DNA of 64,000 nt, from positions 1 through 64,000 of the forward strand of contig JAUSIK010000016.1 in NCBI GenBank assembly GCA_030648155.1, in the 5' to 3' direction. Below the pieces are notes generated by a model. The model saw only the letters and a list, made by a program, of their open reading frames with translations. It did no database searches and had not been told where the DNA came from. Made by a program: the position numbers and the translations under genes. Positions 27,601 to 34,081 of the stretch are shown here, in pieces. The first letter of the stretch is position 1, and each line of letters opens with the position of its first letter. Origin of the DNA: Nanobdellota archaeon (GTDB lineage Archaea; Nanobdellota; Nanobdellia; Pacearchaeales; GW2011-AR1).

Positions 27601-28719
27601 GCGCCAACAGGTACGATTGCATTTCTAATGGATTGTGATACTACGGGAATAGAGCCTGATATTGCTTTGGTTAAATACAAAGTTCTTAGCGGCGGGGGAA
27701 TGCTGAAAATTATAAATAGATCAGTAGCATTAGCTCTCGAAAGGTTAGGATATAGCCAATTAGAAATTAAAGATATAATCAATTATATAGATAAAAATGA
27801 TACGATCGAGGGTGCTCCAAATTTAAGAGAGGAGCATTTACCTGTTTTTGATTGTGCTTTCAAGGCCGCTAAGGGAAAGAGATCTATTGAATATAAAGGC
27901 CATATAGATATGATGGCAGTAACCCAGCCATTTATTTCAGGAGCAATAAGCAAGACTGTTAATATGCCTGAAGAATCTACTGTCGAGGATATTGCAAACG
28001 CTTATATCTATGCATGGGAGAAAAAACTGAAAGCAGTTGCGATATATAGGGAGAATAGCAAGAGAAGCCAGCCTTTAAACACTAAGAGGACTGAAGGTGA
28101 AATGGTTAAGAGGACTGAAAAAGTTGAGAGGGTTTTAGTTAGAGAAAGAATTCCTATGCCTCAAACTAGAAAGTCTTTGACTCATAAATTTGAGATTGCA
28201 GGTCATACTGGCTTCTTAACTGTCGGTTTGTATGATGATGGTCGTCCAGGTGAAATTTTTGTCACCATGTCCAAACAAGGCTCTACAATAAGAGGATTAA
28301 TGGACGCCTGGGCGAGATCTATTTCAATGAATCTTCAATATGGCGCTAGTGTTAACGATTTGTTCGGAAAATTCAGGCATCAGAAATTTGAGCCTGCTGG
28401 ATTTGTGAAAAATGAGGGTGGAGGAAGTATTGATAATAAAATAAAGGCAATCAGAACTGCTTCGTCTTTCGTGGATTATGTATCTCAATTTATGCTGAAT
28501 AATTTCGGAGAGAGTGCTGCTGGAATACAGGTTGAGGTTAGTGGGGATTTGGAAACACAATCTGCTGATAATGTTGAAGAAGAGCAGGCAATGCTTAGTG
28601 AATTTGGCAATGAAGGATTAATTTGTGGACTATGTGGTGGGCCTGCAAAAAGGATTGGAAATTGTGCAATAAGGTGCACAAGCTGTAATCAAACTCAAAG
28701 AAGCGGATGCGGGGAATAG
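24694..28719 (+). CDS. nrdJ: class II (adenosylcobalamin-dependent) ribonucleotide reductase with intein
   Basis: The 1,341-residue precursor contains a 974-residue reductase and a 367-residue intein. The enzyme reduces ribonucleotides to deoxyribonucleotides with a B12 radical. Visible are the redox cysteine region PQCSACFILSIEDNMDSI, the catalytic N-P-C-S-E motif (rejoined after splicing), the CNLASINLLKF segment, and the QVCVLAPTGTIAFLMDCDTT loop. A C-terminal domain carries a zinc ribbon (CGLCGG...CIRCTSCN-like spacing) and the final CG-E redox tail. These fit the NrdJ family with a Zn-type C-terminus. No small subunit or activase gene is nearby, as expected for class II. It is co-transcribed with nrdR behind two NrdR boxes. 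Confidence 0.93.
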   Translation: MANEYNGNEVNGNGYHENGNGDNGYHDKKPIFNQKTEFVKIPMQIDRYFTQEGKSPFVFDMFGRPIKWLSESVTVTDDMGKVVFTQPNVRRPDFWSALAIKVVASKYFWGDQLKGERENSAEQLVGRVSRFIGRQALKQGYFDENKSNILENEVASICLNQLCVFNSPVWFNAGINEYNPEAGGVSAYIWDSQTESAIKSHKGMDRPQCSACFILSIEDNMDSIMAVQVAEANLFKAGSGTGTNRSPLRSSKERLTGGGRASGPVSFMKGYDAYAGIIKSGGKTRRAAKMEILNIDHPDIIEFIESKQKEEKKAWALIEQGYTGGMNGEAYGSVAFQNCNMSVRVSDEFMEQVKKNGEWNTLNVIDKKVCETHKARDILNKIAEGTWICGDPGVQCDGVIQKYHTCKNSGRINATNPCVTGDTKVLMKDGKWRRIDSFLEEEIEILTNTGIIAESMINGSFSTGKKPVYRLTTKSGYEIKLTADHKVFTVNRGFIQACELTKDDYVLLPNYQVGAIIEPKDKTFYQMVGVYLGDGHGNNGSGRGIQITMDKENERPILEKFAEYVGSNYERITHQNHPATVRITPTSCKYQITNIGVVKKFSEVVNLSLLGHQKCISEHIFNLPLGEQKYILQGLFTADGTVANYGEKAQYVSLDSTSLQLLKDVQILLLGFGIKSKLYKNRRAGKLKGFLPDGNGGLKEYDLKEMNSLRISRSGRIKFEKLIGFMPESKKAEKLRKLNEQVSTYNDKPFDAINTLEYIGEEEVYDLTEPLTHSFVANGVTIHNCSEYLFLDDTACNLASINLLKFRSNEGGFDVEGFKKVVKYFISAMDILVDGASYPTEKIAERSHIFRTLGLGYANLGALLMSLGLPYDSEEGRAVAAAITAIMCGEAYKTSAELARMVGPFPGFMENRDSMLEVIKMQRNHVKDIDVEKIPADLRDLVNVAWDCWSEALEIGEKYGFRNAQVCVLAPTGTIAFLMDCDTTGIEPDIALVKYKVLSGGGMLKIINRSVALALERLGYSQLEIKDIINYIDKNDTIEGAPNLREEHLPVFDCAFKAAKGKRSIEYKGHIDMMAVTQPFISGAISKTVNMPEESTVEDIANAYIYAWEKKLKAVAIYRENSKRSQPLNTKRTEGEMVKRTEKVERVLVRERIPMPQTRKSLTHKFEIAGHTGFLTVGLYDDGRPGEIFVTMSKQGSTIRGLMDAWARSISMNLQYGASVNDLFGKFRHQKFEPAGFVKNEGGGSIDNKIKAIRTASSFVDYVSQFMLNNFGESAAGIQVEVSGDLETQSADNVEEEQAMLSEFGNEGLICGLCGGPAKRIGNCAIRCTSCNQTQRSGCGE
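25945..27045 (+). mobile_element. intein in NrdJ, inserted at the catalytic cysteine
   Basis: This 367-residue intein occupies precursor residues 418-784. It begins Cys-Val-Thr-Gly-Asp (block A) and has a block B-like LTADHKVF. It carries a LAGLIDADG-type homing endonuclease (VGVYLGDGHG and LQGLFTADGTV, both acidic residues kept). It ends with blocks F/G, EEVYDLTEPLTHSFVANGV then Ile-His-Asn, followed by extein Cys785. The flanks join as N-P-C-S-E-Y, so the +1 nucleophile for splicing is also the catalytic cysteine of the reductase. The endonuclease looks intact, so the element may still be mobile. Confidence 0.93.
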
Positions 28720-28795
28720 TTTTTGAGTTTTATTACTACTTTATAAAATAAAAAAAAGAGATAATGTTTAAATAGCTTTATTATATTAAAAAATT

Positions 28796-30307
28796 ATGAG
28801 TCTATCGTCTGTAATACAAGAAATAAGGGATAATGTGCCTAATCTAGATAATATGGAGGAGGTTTTGAAAAAGAGAGTCAAATTACCTAATAGAGAAGGA
28901 GAAATCAATTCTTTCGGATTATCAAATCATAATTATTATTCTGAAGACAGAGAGAAAAATCCCCATCATCATATCGATATCATGATCTACCCTGTAGCCT
29001 CACAAGAAGAACTTGAAACCATTGCACAGGCAACCTGGCAAGCTGCACAGAAAGAGACTTTTCCTAAAAAAACAGCCAGTTGCAGATATAAACTTGCCTG
29101 GGGCAGGGAAGATTTTCTTAATGAAAATCACTTCCCTCATCCTGCGGAATTCAGTATATTTAACTATACTACCTCAAAAGATCCTTTAAAGAATAGATTT
29201 GAACAGGGGGGAGGTAATTCAAACAATATAAATATCAATTTAGAAAATAATGTATTAACAATTGAGTCAACTGGGTGGTATCGACAGCACATGAGGGGAC
29301 TAGCTATTCTTGTAGGGGCGCAGTCAGTAGAACTCCATATTACACGAGAAGATGCTGAAAGATTAATAAAGGAGATGGATAAAACCTCATTGCCTCGAAT
29401 ATTGAAAAATGTCTATAAAAAAGCTTTAACACTGAGTGGTAAAGAAGTGATAAAATTCTCACCTTTAAGTGGGGGAATAGATATAGAAAAAGATGAGGAA
29501 ATTTTAATTAGTATCCCAGCAATATCACTTTCACTATACGAAGAAATATTGGGGAAATCCTTATCAGGCCCTAAATACACTTCGTCCAGCCATATTACTC
29601 AATTTAGGAAACTTTATGGGTTTTTCTCAAAAGGCAAGCAGATAAAAGACCTACAGAATCTCGCAGAACAGCTTCCAAAACTGGATACAGGTTTAATGTA
29701 TGATTATCCCTTAATAACAAACCAAAAAGCGAAAATAGTATTTGATGAAGAGCTACAAAAAGTAATTAGATGCTGTGATAATGAATTTCATAACAACACA
29801 GAAGGTTATGTTAAATGGTTAGCTGAGGACCAATTCGGCGAAGAACTCGTAAAAATCTGGGATCGGCTTTCCTTATCCGATTCTATTGAATTCCTTAAAG
29901 TAAAGGGATATCAACCAAATGAAACTTTCGAAAAAGTATATCATGATTCATCTAAAAAAGAAAATCACCTTATTGCTTTTGTTGCACAAGCGTATGCAAA
30001 AAATCCTGAGCCTGCAATCGAGAGTTGTAGAAATTGGTATCAAAATAAATCCCCAAAGACAGATATTACTGCTAGGGTTTCTTTAATGGATGCCTTCAAT
30101 ATAAGTAAACACGTTCTTTCCCCTAAGGCAAGACTAAGAGAATTAAAATTAGAAACAGAAGCGGAAAAAGGATATCAAAACAGTATATGGATAAATAGTT
30201 TTATGGATAAACAAATATATTTTAGCTCTCGTATCAGTATTGATCGTCCTAGATATCTTGATGTGCAAAACGCAGCTTACAAAACCGCGGGATTCTCCTT
30301 TACTTAG
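28796..30307 (+). CDS. hypothetical protein, accessory region
   Basis: The 503-residue soluble protein is not recognised. It has a His-rich segment (KNPHHHIDIMIYP, near 54-66), an acidic C-terminal half with aromatic helices, and no signal peptide or membrane helix. Base use is less AT-rich than in the informational genes, with more C-ending codons, as in the orphans at 34082 and 37324, which hints at transfer. A TATA-like box (GTTTAAATAGC, near 28764-28774) fits a leaderless start. It lies at the left end of the accessory region. No catalytic motif was found. Confidence 0.6.
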   Translation: MSLSSVIQEIRDNVPNLDNMEEVLKKRVKLPNREGEINSFGLSNHNYYSEDREKNPHHHIDIMIYPVASQEELETIAQATWQAAQKETFPKKTASCRYKLAWGREDFLNENHFPHPAEFSIFNYTTSKDPLKNRFEQGGGNSNNININLENNVLTIESTGWYRQHMRGLAILVGAQSVELHITREDAERLIKEMDKTSLPRILKNVYKKALTLSGKEVIKFSPLSGGIDIEKDEEILISIPAISLSLYEEILGKSLSGPKYTSSSHITQFRKLYGFFSKGKQIKDLQNLAEQLPKLDTGLMYDYPLITNQKAKIVFDEELQKVIRCCDNEFHNNTEGYVKWLAEDQFGEELVKIWDRLSLSDSIEFLKVKGYQPNETFEKVYHDSSKKENHLIAFVAQAYAKNPEPAIESCRNWYQNKSPKTDITARVSLMDAFNISKHVLSPKARLRELKLETEAEKGYQNSIWINSFMDKQIYFSSRISIDRPRYLDVQNAAYKTAGFSFT

Positions 30308-30355
30308 AATTCTTGTAAAACAAAGGTTTTTATAGCTATTTTTAATTATATTTTT

Positions 30356-30652
30356 ATGTGTAAAGTAGAAGTCGATAGAGAAGAGAATGGAGGAATGCCT
30401 TTTGTACAGCTATGTAAGGACGAATGCTTAATTAGAGATCGAGGAATAGAAGGCTTTAGAAAACAAACTGAAAGTAAATATAATGATAAAGAAAATAGCG
30501 TTAAACAAAATGATAATTATAATATAATAGGAATTTCGCCCTATATTATAAATTCGATAGGTAAACCTCTTTATACTGAAAGTAAATATTCAGATGAAAA
30601 AATAAATTATGGCCTGTTTTCACAAAAGAACAAACAACTGGAATCCGCTTAA
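30356..30652 (+). CDS. hypothetical small protein
   Basis: The 98-residue hydrophilic protein is not recognised. It is rich in Lys, Asn and Glu, with three early cysteines (C2, C20, C24). Two similar phrases, TESKYNDKENS near residue 38 and TESKYSDEKIN near 76, suggest an internal duplication. A TATA-like stretch (TTTTTATAGC) about 25 bases upstream supports expression. Its short length and low complexity leave some doubt. It lies between the accessory orphan and a dehydrogenase, with no visible functional link. Confidence 0.45.
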   Translation: MCKVEVDREENGGMPFVQLCKDECLIRDRGIEGFRKQTESKYNDKENSVKQNDNYNIIGISPYIINSIGKPLYTESKYSDEKINYGLFSQKNKQLESA

Positions 30653-30710
30653 TTATTACCCTATTCTTAAGTATAGAAAACTAATTATATGGATTTATTT
30701 ATAATAAATA

Positions 30711-31376
30711 ATGAGTGTTGTTTTTATTACTGGATCTAGCATTGGAATTGGAAGAGAGACTGCTTATTGGTTTGCTAAGGACAACTGGGATGTTGTCATA
30801 ACCTATTATAAAAATAAAGAAGAGGCTGAAAGGACTGAAAAAAAATGCAGAGATTTAGGAGCAAAGGAGGTTTTAGTTTTAAATTTGAATTTAAAAGATA
30901 ATGAAAGTGTTGATAAGGTAGTTGAAAATGCAATAGAAAAATTTGGAAAAATTGATGTATTAGTTAATAATGCTGGAGTTGTATATTCTAAAGAGCTAGA
31001 GGAACAAACGGATGAGGAAATAGAAGATCAATTAAGAACTAACTTGGAGGGATTGATTAAAATAACAAAAAGATTAATTCCATTTATTAAAGACAGTATA
31101 ATTAATGTTTCTAGCGGGGCTGGGAAAAGAGGATTTGGCGGGTTAAGTGTTTATAGTGCAACAAAATTCGGAGTTAGGGGTTTTACACAGTCTCTTGCTG
31201 AAGAACTCGAGGGTGTTAATGTTTTTAGTGTTAATCCTGGAAGCACAGCAACAAAAATGACTAATTTTAAAGGAGTTCCTGCAGATAAAGTCGGAGAAAT
31301 AATTTACAATGCGGCTACTGGCGAATATGATATTCACTCTGGCGGGGATATCGATGTTTGGGATTTATTGCAGTAA
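30711..31376 (+). CDS. short-chain dehydrogenase/reductase
   Basis: The 221-residue Rossmann-fold enzyme of the SDR family has the dinucleotide-binding loop TGSSIGIG at 7-14, NNAG near 85, the catalytic serine in VSSGAG, and the Y-x-x-x-K pair Y148/K152 (YSATK). The set is complete, so it should be active with NAD(P). The C-terminus is short compared with typical 240-250-residue members (it ends soon after the NPGSTATKM loop), which may mean a small or open substrate pocket. The closest type by eye is the FabG/3-oxoacyl reductase group, but the substrate is unknown. It overlaps the convergent gene by 12 bases. Confidence 0.85.
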   Translation: MSVVFITGSSIGIGRETAYWFAKDNWDVVITYYKNKEEAERTEKKCRDLGAKEVLVLNLNLKDNESVDKVVENAIEKFGKIDVLVNNAGVVYSKELEEQTDEEIEDQLRTNLEGLIKITKRLIPFIKDSIINVSSGAGKRGFGGLSVYSATKFGVRGFTQSLAEELEGVNVFSVNPGSTATKMTNFKGVPADKVGEIIYNAATGEYDIHSGGDIDVWDLLQ

Positions 31377-31808
31377 CCTTGATTTAGCATTTAATGTCTT
31401 ACGATAGGCTAATTCTGATTCTTCATCATCAAAGGCTCTCCTTAGATTTATAATTTTATTTTCAGATCTTAAATCCAGAGGCTTTCTCCCTCTTTTTTTA
31501 AGGGAGATCTTTTCTCCAATCTCTGAATCTTTCATAATTTTATACAATATATCCATTTCTTTTTCGGAAGCAAGAGATTTATCAAGAAAGGCAGAATTAG
31601 ATAATATTTCCTTAAGAGCATCTCTGCCTTTTTTAAATTCATTTTCCACGGAATCTAGACCAGAATAACACTCTATTCTATCTCTATTTAATAAAAATCG
31701 ATATACTGGAGAAAGTGGATAAACATTAGGGTAAATAAAAAATTGTGAACCTACTCCTTTATAGGGAGAGTTGTAGGCACAAATGAAATGCCTTTCTAGA
31801 TTTACCAT
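31365..31808 (-). CDS. hypothetical protein
   Basis: The 147-residue protein is not recognised. The N-terminal half is aromatic and beta-like (FICAYNSPYKGVGSQFFIYP). The C-terminal half is charged and helical, with a basic patch (KKRGRKPLDLR) reminiscent of an AT-hook-like GRKP motif. A TATA-like box on the reverse strand (CTTTAAAAAAC, near 31829-31839) fits a leaderless ATG at 31808. It ends inside the convergent SDR gene. A DNA-binding role is possible from the basic patch alone and is only a suggestion. Confidence 0.5.
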   Translation of the reverse strand: MVNLERHFICAYNSPYKGVGSQFFIYPNVYPLSPVYRFLLNRDRIECYSGLDSVENEFKKGRDALKEILSNSAFLDKSLASEKEMDILYKIMKDSEIGEKISLKKRGRKPLDLRSENKIINLRRAFDDEESELAYRKTLNAKSRLLQ

Positions 31809-31942
31809 GTGAAATGAAAGAAGGAGTGTTTTTTAAAGATTTGGTATTTTAAACGTATCTGATAAACTGATAAATTATTTCTATTATTAACTATTTACAA
31901 AGTGTACAAAATATTTATTAACCTTTGATTTTTTATTAAGGT

Positions 31943-32260
31943 ATGGAAGGAGTAAAAAAGATAACACAGAAGGAATTTGGCTCATTTATTAAATCTGGAA
32001 ATACTATTATAGATTTTTACGCCGACTGGTGCGGACCATGTAAGATAGTTTCCCCTATAATTGAAGGAGCTTCCAAGGAAAATAAAAATATAAAGTTCGC
32101 TAAAATTGACGTCGATAAAAATAATGAGCTAGCACAGAGATTTGGAATTTTAAGCATTCCTACAATAATGTTTTTTAAAAATGGGGAAGAAGTTGATGTG
32201 GTTGTTGGAGCATTATCAAAGGAAGAACTCGAGGAAAAAATAGAGAGCAATTTTAATTAA
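31943..32260 (+). CDS. trxA: thioredoxin
   Basis: The 105-residue protein is a standard cytosolic thioredoxin: DFYADWCGPCKIVSPI with the redox pair C30/C33, the conserved cis-proline loop LSIPTIMFFKNGE, and the usual length. It keeps cellular thiols reduced and could supply electrons to the class II ribonucleotide reductase, which uses thioredoxin as a reductant. A TATA-like box (AATATTTATTAAC, near 31909-31921) fits a leaderless start. The next gene begins three bases after its stop, so the two share a message. No thioredoxin reductase gene is in the window. Confidence 0.95.
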   Translation: MEGVKKITQKEFGSFIKSGNTIIDFYADWCGPCKIVSPIIEGASKENKNIKFAKIDVDKNNELAQRFGILSIPTIMFFKNGEEVDVVVGALSKEELEEKIESNFN

Positions 32261-32262
32261 GA

Positions 32263-32721
32263 ATGACTAGTGAAAATAACTTTGTTTTAAAAATTAATGA
32301 AATTTTGGGATTGTCTGGTATTGGGAGGCCTGATTTATTCGAGTGCAATTCGTATAATAATACTAAAGATTTAAGAAGTAAATTTAAAGAAAATATTGAT
32401 TTACTATTATTTAAAAGAAGAAGAAATTTTTTAGTATTCTCCGGTTATTCTGATTCCAATTATATTTTTGGACGGGGGTTTTCAGATAATTACAAAGATG
32501 AAATAATAGATAGATGTGTCGAATATTTGGATGAAAGTTACGCAAGTTTAAACATGAATGAAAGAATTCAGGAAAAAATAGAATTGGATTCAAGGGGAAG
32601 AATAGAGAGTTTTACTCTCAAAGAATTAGTGTCAAAAAGCGTTCGTGGCCCAAAAAGAAATGTAATTTTTTTATCTAAATGCGACTCTGAACAAATAAAC
32701 ACAATTGTTCGTTACTTTTAG
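32263..32721 (+). CDS. hypothetical protein co-transcribed with thioredoxin
   Basis: The 152-residue protein is not recognised. It is soluble and charged, with a beta-like core (RRNFLVFSGYSDSNYIFGRGF) and a late basic stretch (KSVRGPKRNVIFLSKCDSEQ). It holds three cysteines and no known redox motif. It starts three bases after the trxA stop, so it depends on the trxA promoter. Its 3' end is close to the tRNA-Lys promoter. The pairing with thioredoxin may be accidental, and the accessory array begins immediately after the tRNA. Confidence 0.5.
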   Translation: MTSENNFVLKINEILGLSGIGRPDLFECNSYNNTKDLRSKFKENIDLLLFKRRRNFLVFSGYSDSNYIFGRGFSDNYKDEIIDRCVEYLDESYASLNMNERIQEKIELDSRGRIESFTLKELVSKSVRGPKRNVIFLSKCDSEQINTIVRYF

Positions 32722-32763
32722 TTTGAGGAAGATTTAAATAAGAACTTTTTTTATGATTATAAC

Positions 32764-32837
32764 GGCTCCGTAGCTCAGTCTGGTAGAGCACTGGCCTTTT
32801 AAGCCAGGTGTCGCGGGTTCAAATCCCGTCGGGGCCA
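32764..32837 (+). tRNA. tRNA-Lys (anticodon TTT)
   Basis: The 74 bases fold as a normal cloverleaf. The acceptor stem GGCTCCG pairs with CGGGGCC (one G-T pair). The D-arm holds AGCTCAG...GAGC. The anticodon stem CTGGC/GCCAG encloses the loop CTTTTAA with anticodon TTT. The T-arm is GCGGG-TTCAAAT-CCCGT. A is the discriminator base and CCA is not encoded. A TATA-like box (GATTTAAATAAG, near 32730-32741) precedes it. The last 15 bases are repeated twice downstream, which marks the gene as an integration target that has stayed intact. Confidence 0.96.
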
Positions 32838-32838
32838 T
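32823..32838 (+). repeat. attachment-site-like repeat 1 (tRNA-Lys 3' end)
   Basis: ATCCCGTCGGGGCCAT is the 3' end of the tRNA-Lys gene plus one base. Exact copies occur at 33616-33631 and 36028-36043, all on the same strand. Partial tRNA copies like these are the usual trace of tRNA-targeting integrases. Confidence 0.75.
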
Positions 32839-33153
32839 CGAGCAAAAGTGATATAGTATAGAAATGCTAGAAGAAAAGTATTGGGAGAATAAAAATACAG
32901 GAAAACAGGAAGAAAATGCCTATAAATAAGTGAAAGCTGTTTAATAAGACTGAGCTTAAGATTGAGTAGTAATTTGAGAGGAATGAGTTTTAAAATAAGC
33001 CAAATAAGAATTGGTTAATGAAAGAAGGCAAAACACATTTTGAAAGAAGAGGCTTTTAAATTCAGGAGAGACGAGAGATTTTGAGAGAGACGAGGGTTAA
33101 AATATATTTTCTATCATATAAAGACTTAAAAACTAAAGATAAGATAAGATGTT
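32839..33153. other. gene-poor gap inside the first tRNA-linked segment
   Basis: This 315-base stretch is strongly purine-rich on the + strand and has no credible ORF; the longest from an ATG is 21 codons at 32863. A 9-base motif, GAGAGACGA, occurs twice, near 33068 and 33084. It could hold a regulatory RNA or integrase arm sites, but no stable fold or known RNA was recognised. A TATA-like box (CATATAAAGAC, near 33115) serves the next gene. Confidence 0.4.
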
Positions 33154-33582
33154 GTGGAAATTACAGATAAAGTTACTTTTGAACATAGAAGGGGTGTAGA
33201 GTCTGTAAATGTTGATGAACTAATTAAAACGCTTGAAAGTAATGGAATAAAAATTGATCCAGCAATTTCTGAAAAGGTTGTGAATTATGGTTTAGAACTT
33301 CATCCCCATAATAGGACTGTTCGGGAATCGTTTGTTCCTATTGGGATAGATACACAAGATTTGAGTGTTGTTGGTTATATTTTAAGAGATCATGATGAAA
33401 AAGGAAGGTTAGAAATCGACTTAAAAAATTCTCAACGAGGTAGTGTAATGTCAACTTATAATGTTCCTAATTTTCAAATAAAGGTCGAGTCTGATGCTGA
33501 ATATGGAATGGAGATTATAAATAATGTTCGCAGGTCATTGGAGTATCTTGGTAGAAAAATTGCTGCAGAGAGTGGAAGATAA
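33154..33582 (+). CDS. hypothetical protein in first tRNA-linked segment
   Basis: The 142-residue soluble protein is not recognised. It starts at a GTG (no in-frame ATG is near) 30-40 bases after a TATA-like box. The N-terminal third is charged (EHRRGVESVNVDELIKTL) and the middle is beta-like (VPIGIDTQDLSVVGYIL). It is the only gene between the tRNA and the second attachment-like repeat. If that segment is an element, this is its sole protein. No integrase, excisionase or toxin motif is evident. Confidence 0.5.
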   Translation: MEITDKVTFEHRRGVESVNVDELIKTLESNGIKIDPAISEKVVNYGLELHPHNRTVRESFVPIGIDTQDLSVVGYILRDHDEKGRLEIDLKNSQRGSVMSTYNVPNFQIKVESDAEYGMEIINNVRRSLEYLGRKIAAESGR

Positions 33583-33607
33583 TTATATTAATGGTAGTGT
33601 ATCAGTT

Positions 33608-33631
33608 TTGATACCATCCCGTCGGGGCCAT
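33608..33631 (+). repeat. attachment-site-like repeat 2
   Basis: The 16-base tRNA core (33616-33631) is preceded by TTGATACC, making 24 bases identical to repeat 3. The start overlaps an inverted repeat, GTATCA-GTTT-TGATAC (33599-33614), a possible recombinase arm. Confidence 0.72.
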
Positions 33632-33639
33632 AAAAAACA

Positions 33640-34047
33640 ATGTTAGAAAAAATTACTATCGAACCGGTGCCTGAAGGATTTACTAAAGTTAGCGGCGTTA
33701 GTGTAGGGGATACTTTAAAAATTTTAGAGGAAAAAGGAATAAATAGATATTTAGTCTTCCCACGTGATCCAAAGTTTGATACTGAACGCGAGCATATAAT
33801 TATTCTCCCTTATTTGGATTATTGTAAATTATCAGTAGGGCGTTGTTTTGGAGAAATAGAATGGAGAGGCGTTGGTTCGACATATGTTGGACTTTATTGT
33901 GATGCAGAATATAGTAATGGAAAAACAAAAGTACATGAGAGTACGCAACTAAGAATGTTTCATCCATTTTTTAGCCCAAAAGACTGGGATTTTTTAGAGG
34001 CAAATGGTATTAGCACATTTGAAGCAATGAGATTACGTGATTCTTAA
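33640..34047 (+). CDS. hypothetical protein in second tRNA-linked segment
   Basis: The 135-residue soluble protein is not recognised. It starts nine bases after repeat 2, so the repeat lies in its leader or promoter. The sequence is alpha/beta (GVSVGDTLKILEEKG, HIIILPYLDYCKLSVGRCFGEIEWRG) and ends with a helical tail (DWDFLEANGISTFEAMRLRDS). There is no membrane segment or known catalytic motif. It is convergent with the large HTH repeat gene. If repeat 2 is an integration junction, insertion would have brought this gene next to a new upstream promoter. Confidence 0.5.
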   Translation: MLEKITIEPVPEGFTKVSGVSVGDTLKILEEKGINRYLVFPRDPKFDTEREHIIILPYLDYCKLSVGRCFGEIEWRGVGSTYVGLYCDAEYSNGKTKVHESTQLRMFHPFFSPKDWDFLEANGISTFEAMRLRDS

Positions 34048-34081
34048 ACTAAACAAGGTTAGCAAAGTGAGGCACGAGAGA

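Noticed and set aside
31943..32721. Thioredoxin and the next gene as part of the integrated element
   Set aside because: They lie upstream of the intact tRNA-Lys and outside the repeats.
33060..33095. Repeated GAGAGACGA as a CRISPR fragment
   Set aside because: There are just two short copies with no regular spacers and no cas genes.
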